DNA of 64,000 nt. Source: Ciona intestinalis. Its lineage: Eukaryota > Chordata > Ascidiacea > Phlebobranchia > Cionidae. Position numbers and translations under genes: made by a program. Within the stretch, counting starts at the first letter, position 1; every line of letters starts with the position of its first letter. The stretch is from positions 18,758 to 82,757 of the forward strand of contig NW_004190383.2 in the NCBI RefSeq assembly GCF_000224145.3, in the 5' to 3' direction. Positions 1 to 13,900 of this stretch are shown here, piece after piece. The notes under the pieces were generated by a model, which worked only from the letters and a program-made list of their open reading frames with translations, was not told the DNA's origin and ran no database searches.

Positions 1-977
1 GTTTCTGCTGTATTTTGCTGCTTGTTTTTACCGTGACTGTTGCTCGTCTGCCAAACCGTTGTGTCGTTTGTCGTTTCCCATTGTAAACGCGCAACAAGTT
101 GCACGGAGGCGTGAAACCGCGGTACCCGCCGAGATAGCCCCACCATTCTTTTACACTTGGTGCTCATTTCCGATGAGTATCGCCTATCGCGCGGCGGGAT
201 GGCAACAAAGGTGATGTGACGTCGCAGGCATTCCGTTCTTTCCCCAGGTCAGCAGACCGGGCGCGATTCGTTTACGAAGTCTTTACCCAAATTACCTTAC
301 CAAACGCGCACAAAAACAGTTGCGGCTTACGGGACTGTTATCGCGCTGCCACGGATTTCGCATTTGCATTCCGGATCAACCAGCGAGCAGTCATTCGAGA
401 CAAAACAAAACTGAGAAAGCCGGAAACTGCGCCGCCACTTCCAGTCTACTGAAAGTTCAAGTGCATAGAGAATAATGGCGTATCAAATATCGCTGCTTAC
501 GGAGAAATGGAGTTCAAGCTTAATTAACATATACTTTCACCAATATTCGGTGATAAAAACGTTAAAACTGCGGCGAAGTCTTACTGCTCGCTTTGGTAAC
601 TATTATAATCTATATGGGTGGCAACCTACAGCGAGGTACGGTTAGAGCTGGCCTATAGTTTGAGCCAGAGTTGGCCCATTACTCTGGCTAACTAAATCGA
701 CCATGCAGTATGTATAATTGCAAGACTTTTAAAACAAAGAGACTCAACTCAATTCGCCCCTATACCACCACAGCTGGGTTGCAGCGTGGAGATAACACGA
801 AAAGCCGGGTTAACACCTTGGACCAACAACGGCGCCGAATGACGTTGCAGGCTAATTAGTATATGACGTCATACGTCAAGGGGTTTACGCTTGGTTGATC
901 GAGTGGTCTTAAAATACACAATGTCAGGATCAATAATGGTGATGTATATGTGGATATAGGGTAGGCACTTGATATAG

Positions 978-1159
978 TAGGGTGGGGGCGAGACACATTT
1001 AGCACATAATATCCAAATATCCTGATCGTGTTTTAAACAATTAACAACGGTCTATGGTGATCGTGAGGATACGGTTTTATAATTCTTTAAATGTTCTTTG
1101 TTTGCTACCTAATGGGACAAGAAATAGAAAGAAAATATGTCCCATCTTTCCCCACCCTA
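978..1159 (+). mobile_element. MITE, TAGGGTGGGG family
   Basis: Full-length copy in the orientation called A here: 5' TAGGGTGGGGG end, internal ATATCCTGATCGTGTTTTAA, then TTCTTTGTTTACTACC-like block, and CCCCACCCTA at the 3' end. The ends are inverted repeats. No coding capacity, so non-autonomous. Confidence 0.8.
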
Positions 1160-2252
1160 ATATATCTAAATTCTGCAATAAACAACCAAAGTTTATAGGG
1201 AAGTTGTTTTTGCACAAGGAGCATAAAAACGAGACCACATCCGATGGTGCTACCACTAAATCTACGCTACGTTTAACTTAAATAAAAGGAAGATTACAAC
1301 ACAAAAGAATGAGTGACCCAGATTAGAAAATCGACAGAAGACGACACTACATTTCAAGCACTTTGGTCCAGGGCCGAAAACACAAGTCTATTTTAAGAAA
1401 CACAATGAATACAGAAAGGCGCACGCGTTGTTTCGATACTTAATGGCTCAAAACGAGCTGGTAGCATTCACTACGCTAGGGTGGTAATGGGACACCATTC
1501 TGACTGGATAATGAATAACATTCCTTAAATGCCAACTAGGGATCTATAGCTGACATGTCTTGGCTAAAACAACCTCGTAATTGAAGATAATTTTACAAGT
1601 CATGCCTTAACTGCGCTCTGTACAAGATAAAGTAACACTGATGTAGCTATTACATGCTATGTCTTCATTCATAATAAAAATGGAAAGTTCTGAATTAGAC
1701 AGTGAAGTAGCCTGTACGCTTGTCTTGCTCGCTAAGTAGTCATTAAGATAAAATGATCACTTTAATATGCTCGTTACGTCCAAGATTCCGACAGAACGAA
1801 CAATCATATTAACCTTTTCGCTCCACCGTAAGATCTAATTAAGTCCGTGACGCAATTTCGTTACAGAATAGCAAATGACTATAGTTCTACACTGAATGCA
1901 AATGACAGCGGGGATATTCTATAAAAGCAATCTGCCGATCATTCCCATCTGTCGAATTGTTTCGAATATACACGATACGTCGATACGGTCTGGTGTGGCG
2001 CAAGAACCCTTGTATTTGGCGACCCGATGTTAAACTAATAATACCTTTGAGAATACGGACGTGTGTTTTAAGCGTCGTCCAATTATTAGTAACTCATTAA
2101 TCGAAAACCCAGTGGTACACGTTAGTTTTTAAGCGACAGGAAAAGGCCTGGTTTGAAACAAGTAAACAAATTAAACTGAGTCGCAAAAATGTTACCATTT
2201 AAAAAAATATATTGTAGTTTTTAAATGCTTAATTTTTACGTTTGGTTTTTAT

Positions 2253-2330
2253 ATAAGTGGAGTCGGAGATTTATGCTAGAATTGGACTATTACCTCAATT
2301 TAGCCTACTGTCCAATTTAATTTCGGCATA
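2253..2330 (+). repeat. Diverged single unit of the 96-bp minisatellite
   Basis: The stretch with GGAGATTTATGCTAGAATTG followed by ATTACCTCAA aligns to the GGGATTTATGCCAGAGTTGG / ATTACCCCAA core of the tandem array at 18.1-18.8 kb. A single degenerate unit away from any array. Confidence 0.45.
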
Positions 2331-2832
2331 CACACAGTTATTGGAAAACAATGCCCTCGCGGGATCCGAAAACGAGAGTTACCGGGTAACACTAGGTTTG
2401 AAACATCGCAAAAATAACCTGGCAACACTGGTTTTTGAATATCGCCAACGAACGTGACAAACGCTAAGCAAACATTACGTCATAGTTTTCGAAACCCGCT
2501 GTTTCTGATAATTACGTGGTTTACGCGTGGTAACATATATGTATATATATATAGATATGTGAAACATAATAATAATAAATTCCAACTAAAAGTAGACTAA
2601 CTTCACCAGCTACGAAACTCAAGCGCTTTTAACAGCGGTAACTTTAAGTGTCAGTTGTCTTTGACGTTGTGTGTGTTTTGTGACGTCATAAACACGGGAA
2701 CAATAGCTCCAACAAGGGACGTCTGTGCAATATTTACTTATTCCAGAACAACGCTGGGAACAAAGCGCTGAACTTGTTTTAAAAAGGCCAGTCTTTCCAG
2801 AGCCGCATAAACCTAATGAATAGCTAATATAG

Positions 2833-3027
2833 TAGGGTGGGGGAAGATCCGAAGATGGGGCTCCTTTTCATTCTATTCTCTCGTCCAATTTGGTGGGAAG
2901 CATATAAAATTTAAAGAATTATGAAACCTTATCCCTACGACTCCCATGTACCGATGTTAAGTATATAAAACACGATCAGGATGTTTGGATATCATGTGCT
3001 AAAGGTGTCCCATCTCCCCCCACCCTA
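2833..3027 (-). mobile_element. MITE, TAGGGTGGGG family
   Basis: Full-length copy in orientation B (the reverse of A): ends TAGGGTGGGG and CCCACCCTA, with the TCCCATGTACCGATGTTAAG block inside. A small duplication of the GAAGAT motif lies near the left end. Confidence 0.8.
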
Positions 3028-4993
3028 CTGTATTACGTGATTGAAGCAACAGTAAATAGCTACATATCTGCCTCTTTCGGGAGACGCACAAACCTAATGA
3101 ATAGCTAATATTACGTGTTTAAAACGACTATAGTAACATACCTGTTTCCATGCATGCAAACTTGTTTTCGAAAGCGGCCGAAAACGAAGACGTATTTTCG
3201 CAGTCTTCTGATTTAATGAGTGGCCATGACGTATCGTACTTTGGCAAGATGATGTCTTTATCAAAAAATGTGACGGACTTAACTTTCTTTGTGCATTTTT
3301 CCGACAGTCGGTTTAAAGGTTTATTCTTTGCCAGGCATGGCTTCATTAAACAATCTACTTGGCTCATAACGAACAGTCTTTTTCTAACTTAAACAGTATT
3401 TTGTAAAGGATCTAATAAAAAGTAAAAGCGCATGGAAATTTGAAACTATTCTGGGCTAAAGACATATACCTGTATACGAGCATTTTCAAATATAACCTGG
3501 ACAAAAACAGCTCCAATGTGTCACTGTCCACGCATTTCTGAAACCGCATGAAAATTTTAAAAAGCGCATGAAACTGTTAAACTATTTCGGGCGACTTAGA
3601 CGGCACTATCGCATCTAATCTGGGCAAAATCAGGAGCTATCTTGTCTAAATATTTGAGTATATTTCTGCCTCGCATGGTCCAATAACTCTCTTATGTGCT
3701 GTGTACTAGCATCTGTTCAGACCGCCTGTGGAGAAAGCAGTACCTCTCCAGAAATTGATTACCCACACTGTGTGCGGTGCGTGTTGTTTAGTACTATATA
3801 CCACCGTTAGCCGAAAACAGCCGCAAACTCGCTTGACACCTTCCAACTGAGAAAAAAGTGATTAGTAAACTATCAGAGGATGCTACAATAGAAACCCTGC
3901 AGTGCCGCTGATACAGACTGGACGCGATTAACTCGCCGGGGTTTGTTTGCTTATGTCGCTTATAATCGCTCGTTGAAAACGTAAGTGTCAGCGCAGTTTG
4001 AACATCTAAAACTACACCACGTAAAATGAAGTAGATAAACAACTAAAGCGAAAGGAGCAGGAACTATGAACAACTGCAATAACTGATACATCGTCACTCT
4101 GGTGGAATAATACAACCTAAACACCCGTTACACGAATACTTCCTTCTCTAATAAAATCCGTCCTGTTCTTATCCTATCGATCGAGTGCGATCTGGAATAA
4201 GTACTTCTCATTTGACTATCGAGCGCTCCGTCGTATTCTCTTCGCTTACTAATCCAGTTGCGGTGTGCTGTAGCTATATACGCTGGTGTCCTGATGGTAC
4301 TAAACCACACGAACTTAACGCGATGTTATCTGTACTTTCGCCGGGCAGAGTGGGGGAGATACTTGACATGTAACGAGCCAACAACGCTAATTACCGCTTG
4401 TTCTTGTGTTGCGCTTTAAACGGCAATGGCGTCCCAGCAGCTGCGTTGGTCGCCGTTGGCTGGAACTGAAGTAATAAATACTCATGTTCCGAGCAATATG
4501 ATATGAAAGTAATGAATAAAATCATTACAGCCGCTGTGAGCCACGAAGGTAACAGATGACTTGTTGTAAATAAATCGATTGTGAAACGATATGGAAACGC
4601 CTAATATTCAAAGCAAACAAAGCTGTCATCGGTTTTGACTCTGAATTAAGGATTAAGGAACAGGAACCAGGAAGCGGTAACGGAGAATTTCAAAGCGCAC
4701 GAACCGTGGCTGCAGGTTACAAACATTGCGGGAACTTTGTGGCAAAGTTTTGTGCGCGTGTATAGAGCCGCCGCGACCAACGCGTTTTGATGACCATATT
4801 TGGCAATGGCAGGAGGCATCAGATCGCATTGACGAACAGCGTAAATCAACCCATGCGTCGTAACACTTCCACGTATTGTACCCTTGGTTCGTGCTTGGTA
4901 TTGAACTTAACTTTAAATAATAAACTTGATCGCAAGCGTTAGTAATGATAGTAGAGCAAACACTACAAGCCAACTATCCTAAATTGAATATAG

Positions 4994-5179
4994 TAAGGCT
5001 GGGGAAGATGGGACACCTTTAGCACATTATATCCTAATATCCTGATCGTGTTTCAAACAATTAACAACGGTTTATGGGAGTCGTGAGGATACGGTTTTAG
5101 AATTCTTTGAATCTTCTTTGTTTACTATTAAATGGGACGAGAAAATGGAGGAAAAGGTGTCCCATCTTCCGCCACCCTA
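4994..5179 (+). mobile_element. MITE, TAGGGTGGGG family
   Basis: Full-length orientation A copy with a TAAGGCTGGGG left end and CGCCACCCTA right end. Confidence 0.8.
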
Positions 5180-5267
5180 CTTTATATACATATAGTTTTA
5201 AAAACACATTACAGAGAGATTTTACAGCTTGTCAAATACAAATTTCATGACAATTTTACATGTAAAG

Positions 5268-5350
5268 TTAGGTGGGGGAAGATGGGACAACTTTTTCTTT
5301 TATTTTCTCGTACCATTTGGTTATAAGCAAAGAACAATCAAACAATGAAA
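5268..5350 (-). mobile_element. Truncated MITE
   Basis: Only the first ~80 bases of an orientation B copy (TTAGGTGGGGGAAGATGGG to the AAACAATG block) are present. The inner half and far end are missing. Confidence 0.6.
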
Positions 5351-5569
5351 AAAATATTTACTGCAGATCAAATACAAATTTGATCACAATTTTACATGTA
5401 TATATCCTATAGTATTAAGAAACACATTATTAGGTTAAGTAGTTTTAAACCTAGAACAACCTATCTGTTACAAAGTGACCATATTGAAACTGTGTACGTT
5501 GTAAACACAGTTAAAGAATCAATTCATATTTAGTTATGGTAAACACACAGAACTTTCAAACTTGATCGG

Positions 5570-5890
5570 TCATAAATTCACTGTACAAACAATCTGTTGC
5601 ATTCAAACTGTTTAAAGATATTAGACATTAAATTTACTGGGTTTAATGCTTGATACTGATACTATTATTAATAGTAACTACTTGGTCAGTCATAACTTCA
5701 CTGTACAAACAATCTGTATGGCTCAATTCGTTGTATACAACCTGTTTTAAATGTATTAGGTTTTAAAATAAAAAAAATCTACAAAATACAAATGCTAAAT
5801 GCACCCAAATAATAAGTTGAAACATTTTTCTTAAATGCACAAACAATCTGTACTGCTCAAATTGTGTTCAAATCTTTTTTTAAGCAGTTA
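5570..5890. repeat. Diverged direct repeats, period about 120-130 bp
   Basis: The motif TTCACTGTACAAACAATCTG occurs at about 5577 and 5697, and ACAAACAATCTGTACTGCTC near 5839. Each is followed by similar T-rich sequence, suggesting an old tandem duplication in three units. Confidence 0.5.
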
Positions 5891-6062
5891 TTACCAGTCT
5901 TTTAGACAACAAAATCACAAAATGTGTTTACAAAATCACAAAATGTGGGTCTCATTTATATATAGTTGCTTAGTGGTCAATAAAATAACGCACGGAAATA
6001 AGTTAAAACAAACATAGGTAGTTCCATAGATTAAATTTGTGGCCTGGATTACTTTTTTTGCT

Positions 6063-6290
6063 CGCCATGCGAGGATAAATAAGTTACATACTTGGTAACT
6101 CGTAAGCGGGTATGAGGTGTATGAAACAGAACACCCGTGTTATAACGACTGTCGTTGCCCCGCCATGTGAGGATAAATAAGTTACATACGTGGTAACTTG
6201 TAAGCGGGCACGAGGTGTATGAAACTGAACACCCATGTTATAATGACTGTCATTGCCCCGCCATGCGAGAATAAATAAGTTACTGTAAGC
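6063..6290 (+). repeat. SINE tail units in tandem
   Basis: About two and a half copies of the ~95-bp tail unit (GTTACATACGTGGTAACTCG ... GAAACAGAACACCCGTG ... TGCCCCGCCATGCGAGGATA) in tandem, without the tRNA-like head. Confidence 0.75.
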
Positions 6291-6402
6291 GTGTTTTAAT
6301 AACTGTTGTTTTGTCGCTAGATCCTGTATTTTTGTTTTAAATATTTCTAAATCTTTGCCATTGTAATCGAAGAGACAAATAAAAGTTATTATTATTACAT
6401 TA
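6288..6402 (+). repeat. GTGTTTTAACAACTG / GAGACAAATAAA repeat
   Basis: Short interspersed repeat beginning AAGCGTGTTTTAATAACTG and ending CGAAGAGACAAATAAAAG followed by (ATT)n. Similar copies lie near 11705, 17020, 26415, 43685, 49975 and 56110. The microsatellite end suggests a retroposon 3' tail. Confidence 0.65.
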
Positions 6403-6721
6403 CGTGCGATTACATTGAAAAACTACTAACCTGTAGAGAGGTAGTCAGTTTTGTTATCCATCTTTTTCTTGGTGCAGGGCATAAACAATTTACTCATCAC
6501 AAAAACTTAGCATTAACTTAAACATTAACACACATAATACCATAGCAGCACATGATCTAAAACAGCAAATTATGAAAATAAATAGTGTATGAAAATAAAT
6601 GTATTGGTTTTGAGTGGGGTATTTTTATCCTAATTTGGATGTGCCTGTACATTGTAGTGACTGTACGTCTGTACTATAAGACCACACTGTTTCTTAGCTA
6701 TTCGGCATATATGTATAATCT

Positions 6722-6840
6722 GTGCTAGTGGAAAATCCTCTTCTACGTTATCTGCTAACTACCAAAAACCAACCTCTAACACTTTCCACCAGCCTAATCT
6801 GCAACGTACCCGTACTAGAGGATTCTTCACTGGCACCACG
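6722..6840. mobile_element. MITE with GTGCTAGTGRAAAATCCTC ends
   Basis: Starts GTGCTAGTGGAAAATCCTC and ends GAGGATTCTTCACTGGCAC, which are imperfect inverted repeats. The inside contains ACACTTTCCACCAGCCTAAT. Related copies lie at 15600-15740, 20365-20700 and 20750-20865. Confidence 0.6.
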
Positions 6841-7584
6841 AGGTATGGGTTTATATATTCTCTAATTCGAGTCTTGAAACTTTCTTTTCTATTTTGCGGA
6901 ACTTAATATAAATAAATTATTGCGACATTACCTTCTTGCGTGACTAGAGATTTAGGGAAGTGAATTCGTTTCGATTGGTTAGACTACCTGTTCCTGTATC
7001 GCTTAGTTGCTGTATTTGATTTAAGTCAATAGTTGATTTAAGTCAATACTCATTATTCGGGGGCAGTGAGTAGTTCTGTTTTGACGTTAACTACCTCTTA
7101 ATAAATACACAAATACCACCACATGCGAAAATGCACTTGTGTTTTCGATCTTGTTGAATGAGATTTCGCGGGAATAACCGAATATAAAAACACTGATATA
7201 CGGTATCTATGTGTATTTAAATGCTTTTTGATCCGACGTTCTTTCACCTGCATTTTATATTTTACTTTTTGCAATTACTATTTAATGCACCTTACATACG
7301 TGTACATAACGTTGAATTAAAATAATCGGAACTAATCGCCATAAATGAACTACACGCACACACGAGGAAACCTACCGAACCAAATTTTGGTAAAAAGCTA
7401 TCAGAAGCTTTACTAATGTTTCATTTTCCCACACTCTGGATGCTTTTATGCAAATCACATCTCAAATTGATAACAAGTGTTTTCTCCCCACTGTCTTAAT
7501 TAAGAAAATATAACGTATGTTAACATAAATATTAAATGCAGTCACAGAACTAGATAATACCAATTACATGTTCACGATCTTTTG

Positions 7585-7725
7585 ATTGGTAACCTCTGGG
7601 TTGGAGCAATTGTTGTTAAGTATCTTGCCCAAAGACACATACACCAACAATAGTAGCAGCGACGAGCCTTGAATCCATTACCTCTGGGTTGGAAGCGAAC
7701 CACTTTGCCACGGTGCCGGACTATT
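7585..7725 (-). mobile_element. tRNA-derived SINE, head and body
   Basis: Read on the minus strand: a tRNA-like head (ACCGTGGCAAAGTGGTTCGC box A region, then GGATTCAAGGCTCG box B region) and the body with GTGTCTTTGGGCAAGATACT. The tail units are absent. Confidence 0.65.
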
Positions 7726-7908
7726 AACTTATGAATTAACTTTTCTTTGTTCATGAGCCAGTAGCTTCAACAAAATTAGGAATTCCTACGTAAACTTTAC
7801 ACAGAAACAAACAACACACAATTACATATAGAGACTTATATTTCGAAAATAGTTATCTTTTCCTTATAACATAACATTACAGTGTGAATGAGACATAACA
7901 GTGGAAAC

Positions 7909-10900
7909 TTATATTTCATCAACAGAACGTGTGAGGTCCATCTTCACCATTGTTCTTATTCCCCGGACTCCACGCAAGCCTGCTAAGAAAACCTGGAACA
8001 TACAAACAGTATGGTGTTAAAACTGTACAATACAAAATGCAGATATTTTAAGGGCTATAATGGTTACATTTTTATATATTTAGCGAGTTGAGAAATATGA
8101 GACACCTTTTCATTCTATTTTCTCCCTCATTTGGTAGTAAACAAAGTAAATTCAAAGAATTATAAAACCGTACCGTCACGACTTCCATAGGCCATTGTTA
8201 ATTGTTCAAAAAAACCTTCAGGATAATGGATTTATTAGGGTTGGAAAGATGGGACACCTTTTTCATCTATTTTCTTAACCCATTTGGTAGTAAACAAAGA
8301 ACATTCAAAGAATTATAAACCGTATTCTCACGACTACCATAGACCTTTGTTAATTGATTAAAACACGATCAGGATATTTAAAGAGTTTGTGCTAAACATG
8401 TCTATTCTTTCCCCACCCTACTATAATATGCTATGTGCTACCTGTGGTCTTGGCACATTACTCTGTCCATCTCGTTTCGTTTGCGCCCCTTGATCCTTAA
8501 GAAGATAAACTTGCGTTTCGTTGTCTCGACGAATGTTGCTTAGATTCGTCTGCATTGACTTGGTGATCCTGGTTCGAAGATTTGCCTGAAAATTTTAAAC
8601 CATTGAACTGCAAAATATTTCATTCATTCATTTAAATAAAAAAAATATATATTTTGAATTAGAAGCAAAAAGGCTTTAAACTTGAATTGTACATTTATTA
8701 TTTTAATCAAAAACTTCTTATAACGACTGTCGCTTTGTCACTGAACAAAGTTTTATATTGTTTTGCATATTTCTTGATTTTCGGGGTTGTGTTTTACTAG
8801 ACAATAAAACTTATGTTTTGTTTAATGTATGGAACACATTACCATTATATAAAAAACATTACTTTAGCACTTGGTTCAAATCCAAGGATACCTCGCGCGC
8901 TGAGCCAAAGTGTGCTATCATATTGAATAAATACAAAGTGACCATTTATCAATATTCGGACTATTTGGGCGATACATTTTTAAACTGATATTTAAACAGC
9001 TGCAACACCTTGGCTTGTGGTAAAGAAAAAATAAAGTTGAACAGCCCAGAGAGCTTGACTAAAAATGGCACCATTACAGTTCTGCAGATTTTACTTTTTA
9101 GATTCTACTTAAAACATTTGTAGAAGCATTAGCTCCAAGCTTTCATTAATAGCATTAAATTTGTTTCCACCCTTTACTTTTTAGAAGCTTTGCATTTCAA
9201 GCTTCTATGAATTTAGTGATTATTAAGATTTGTATGAATGAATGAATATAACTTATTTATCCTCGCATGGCGGGGCAATGACAGTCGTTATAATACGGGT
9301 GTTCTGTTTCATACACCTTGTGTCTGCTTACAAGTTACCACGTATGTAACTTATTTATCCTCGCATGGCGGGGCAATGACAGTCGTTATAACACGGGTGT
9401 TCTGTTTCATACACCTTGTGTCTGCTTACAAGTTACCACGTATGTAACTTATTTATCCTCGCATGGCGGGGCAACAACAGTCGTTATAACACGGGTGTTC
9501 TGTTTCATACACCTCGTGCCTGCTTACAAGTTACCACGTATGTAACTTTGTGGGTGATTGTTTTTCTGTATGGCTGACAATTAGACAATCCATTAGTTAC
9601 CACTGGGTTGGATCAACTGTCGTTAAGTGTCTTGCCCAAGGACACATACGCCAACAATGGTAGCATTTCTTACCAGTTTAAGAGCTTTTCTTCTAAGCTC
9701 CCATTCGTTCCATTCATAGTTTTTCACGATGTTGTGCTCAAGTATATGTGTGTCAGTCTGCGTACCACTGTCAGATTTGGTCACTGGTTTTTCAATCATA
9801 CGCCCTTCACCCTGAAAAATAATTTCACATAATTTTTTTTTCACTTTATTTGTTTGAAAATGATAGCCAAATTCAAATTATTCAAAAATTTTTTTTAAAC
9901 GAAGGAAATCAACAGCAAAAAAGTCGCTTACACGTTATGGATAAAAAGTGTGGGAAAAAGGCATCAATTACAAAGCTTGACTGAAAATTAAATGTAAAAA
10001 CCACACTAATGAAAGAAAAAGCTAAAACTATCAAATACAGACTCTTAGAAACTACTGTACAGACCCTAGTAGGTTTGCGACCCCAGTTTGGAAACCCACA
10101 AAGTTACATACATAGTAACTCGTAAGCGGGCCAAGGTCTATGAAACAGAACACCCATGTTAGAACAACTATCGTTGCCCCGCCACGCAAGGATAAAGCAA
10201 GTTACATTTATTCTCATTACATTCCCGGGACCTCACGCAACACACAAAGGTATATATACAATACAAACTACCTGAGAATAAGGAGATATGGCAGCAAATT
10301 GTTGATGTAACTCCAGAAGTTGGATCAGTTCTGGGGATTTTTTGGCAGCTTCGGCTACAAGGGCGATTGCTTTATCAGGGTAAGCTGCGAACTCGTACGC
10401 TGCTGATCGTGAACTGAACACGTACAGCTTGTCCTGGTATTGAAGGATACCAATGTCTGGGTTGCCTGTGTAGATAAATGAACGAATGTAACTTGCTTTA
10501 TTCTCATGTGGCCGGAAAACGAGAGCCGATAAACACGGGTATTCATACACCTCATGCCAGCTTACAAGTTGCCACTTATGTAACTTATTTATCCTCACAT
10601 GACGGGGCAACGACAGTCGTTATAACACAGGTGTTCTGTTTCATACGCCTCATGCCAGCTTACAAGTTGCCACTTCTGTAACTTATTTATCCTCACATGA
10701 CGGGGCAACGACAGTCGTTATAACACAGGTGTTCTGTTTCATACGCCTCATGCCAGCTTACAAGTTGCCACCTATGTAACTTATTTATCCTCACATGGCA
10801 TTATAACACAAGTGTTATGTTTCATACATCTCGTGCCAGCTTACGAGTTACCAAGTGTGTTCTTTTTTGGGGGGGGGGATTTTTTCATTTTTTTATGTGT

Positions 10901-13900
10901 GGCTGATAATTTGGACAACCCATTCATGACCACTGGGTTGGAGCAATTGTTGTTAAGTGTCTTGCCCAAGAACACATACGTCCACAGTGGTAGCAGTGAG
11001 AAGCCTTGAACCCATAACCTCTGGGTTAGAGGCAGGCTCACTAACCATTGTGCCCAAGGTGCTTATGGATCCTAATATATACACACCTGGAAGCAGCAGT
11101 CTGTTATGTTTGATGATGGTATAACCACAACAACCACGATATTGAAGCAAAAGTCGGTCGTAATTTTTAGTGGTTTCAGGAAACAGCCATTGTAGTTGTG
11201 GATTGTCCATAAAATCATCAGGATTTACTCGGTTGCCTGGTGGGAATAATATATATTGGTTTATGTAGTTATTGTTGCACTGGCATAATTCCTATCACCT
11301 ATGCTGTAGGACCTCACCCATATAGATTAGAATGTGCATATACAATGTTGGGGTAATGTGCCAACTCTGGCCTAAATCCCAGGCCCCATGGCATGCCACG
11401 CTTTGTGGGAAACTGTGTAACCTCACCCATATAGAAAAGATATTTGAAACACGAACCATATAACCCACCCATGGTTTCATGGATCCTCTGTTCATCAGAT
11501 TTGATGACAACTCCTTCCAGATGTGGAACAAGGATCTCTTCAGGAAACAAATCACGCTGTGTCCTGACAAAGATGAAAATTGATGTAAAGTTATCGAGAC
11601 ATGCTATGGTGAATATGCATGATAAAGACTAATATAATATTGTAATGATATTGGGTGTAACGGTCACGCCTTATATCCAAAATATTCTTTCTTTCTTTTT
11701 TTATCAACAAGCGTGTTTTAACAACTGTTATTTTACCGTTACTCGTTTTTTTCCGCTTTTGTCAACTTTCCCATTCTTTGTTATCGTGACCGAAGAGACG
11801 AAATAAATTTCATTTATTCGTAATAATGATATATTAAAGTAAAGATATAGCATAACACCTACCTGGTGAAAGGTTCAATACTTGCAAGGATATTACTCAA
11901 CACACTGAGCAAGACCATTTCATCTTGAAAGCAAGTCCATAAGTGTGAGATGCTGATGAACTGAGGCTGGTGGTTGTAATGGTAAGGTTAGTGTAAAGTA
12001 TAGTATAATAGGGTTATGCAACGTATTGTATAGGTAATGTAATGCATAATAGGGTGGGATATAGACATGTAATGTTTAGTAGGGTGGGGTGAGAAGGCAC
12101 TTGTTTTCATTCTCTTCTTTTTCCGCCCCATTTGGTAGTAAACAAAGAATATTTACAGAAATATACAACCGTATCCTGACGACTCTAAAAGAGTGTTGTT
12201 ACCTGTTCAAAATACTTACACCACAGTACTATATTAGTTTTCTATTCTAAATGGATGAGGTCCTCGTAAAGAGGGGCCAAGATTTAGGTATAGCTTCCTT
12301 TACATAGTTGTTTTGATCCTTAAGTTACAAGACATATGGTTGGCTTAATGTAGCTGTTTTGGCTCTAAAAGATCATTGATAATTGATCAAAAGAATTACA
12401 CCACAGTACAATATATGTATTTTTTTATTCAATAGAACTATATTACAAAACAAACTAATCAGATACTTACGTATACTTGTGCAGTTGGCACGGCGGTTTT
12501 TGATTGGACAGTTTGTTGTAGCTGATCCATCCTGGCTCCTAATTGGTTGACGAGCATTTCAACTTGTTGAGCGCAACCAATGATATCGTTCTGTGGGAAA
12601 AATAAAAGAAGAGACGAATGAATAAAAAAAGAAAAAAAAAGAATGTTATGGTCACCATGACACCGCATCGCAGTCAGACGCGTAATATTGGCACCATTTT
12701 TTAACCTTGTGTGCTTACGAGTTACCATACTTTTCAACTTTGTGAATGATTTTTATTTGATATGGCTTACAATTTGGACAACTCAGTATTTAGTTTATTT
12801 ATATTAAATTTGAATAATGCAACTTATTTATCCTCGCATGGTGGGGCAATGACAGTCATTATAACATGGGTGTTCTGTTTTATACGCCTTGTGCCTGCTT
12901 ACAAGTTATTACTTAATTAAATAAGGTAAACATTCATTTTTACAGTAACGGGTTTGCTTTAATCTACCCAAGTGTATTCAATATATAGGCAACGACACAA
13001 GTTATAATCTGTTAAGATTTTTCCAATGGATGATTGAAGAATATATATTTGTTGTTTTAAGCGTTNNNNNNNNNNNNNNNNNNNNNNNNNNNNNNNNNNN
13101 NNNNNNNNNNNNNNNGGCGATCAGTTTTAGTATCGCCGTTGAGCATCGAACCGGGACACTTTGGTTTCGTTGCAGGCGCCTAAACCACTAAGCCACGGCG
13201 CCAGACTGTGTTATGGTAATCGTTTTCTTGAAATAAAAAAAATTAAAAATAAAGAACCAAATTTGTAGCAAACTAAGTGGGATTTTCTAACATGCTTGGT
13301 AATGTAAGTGCTTTGCACGACAGTTTATAATTATAACACACCAAAAAAATAACCGTGTGATATGCGTGAGATCTTGTCAGAAATCCCATATTCAACAGAT
13401 TATACCAACCATACATATTCAACTTACCAGCAAAATACGCAGGAATGCTTCGTGTTGCCGAACATTAATCAGGGATTCCTTTAATAGTTGGACAGGAATC
13501 TCATTTGGCAACACTGGTGGATCCAGGGCTTGGAAGTGCTCAACTAATGCAGTGAACCTGTGATGGTGTCAACGATTACATAGAATTGATTGAATGTAAC
13601 TTATTTATCCTCGCATGGCGGGACAACGAAAGTCTTTATAGAAAAGGTTCTGTTTCATACACCTTGTGTCCGCTTACAAGTTACCATGTATGTAACTTAT
13701 ATATCCTCACATGGCAGGGCAACGACAGTTGTTATAACACGAGTGTTCTGTTTCATACACCTCGTGCCCGCTTAACATCTACTACAGGAGTAACGTTGTT
13801 GGCAAAAGCCATAAAACTCCAAATTTTGGTGCAGTAGCTGGAAAACCCAGTGTAAAATACCTGAACGCAGATTGCTGACTGTTTTGTATTTCTATGTCCA

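Larger units (their letters stand above)
1..7908. other. Gene-poor left flank, repeats only
   Basis: No recognisable coding exon on either strand. Short ORFs (for example 216-452 +, 3150-3392 +, 4653-4973 -) show no domain, no splice-site support and no similarity I know. The first ~450 bases are CpG-rich compared with what follows and could be the edge of a gene lying to the left, but nothing proves it. The rest holds MITE copies, SINE tail units and diverged direct repeats, listed separately. 3030-4990 and 6850-7580 show no feature I can name. Confidence 0.5.

Noticed and set aside
3128-3392. Overlapping ORFs of ~80 codons on both strands
   Set aside because: No recognised domain, no splice context and no paralogue in the window; open frames of this size are expected by chance.
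9238-9545. ORFs with repeated [21 protein letters not shown] peptides
   Set aside because: Translations of SINE tail units. They appear wherever the tail occurs and have no start, splice or family support.
13116-13204. Possible tRNA gene
   Set aside because: Box A- and box B-like motifs are present, but I cannot fold a full cloverleaf with a proper acceptor stem, and the head matches the SINEs at 31337 and 10480.
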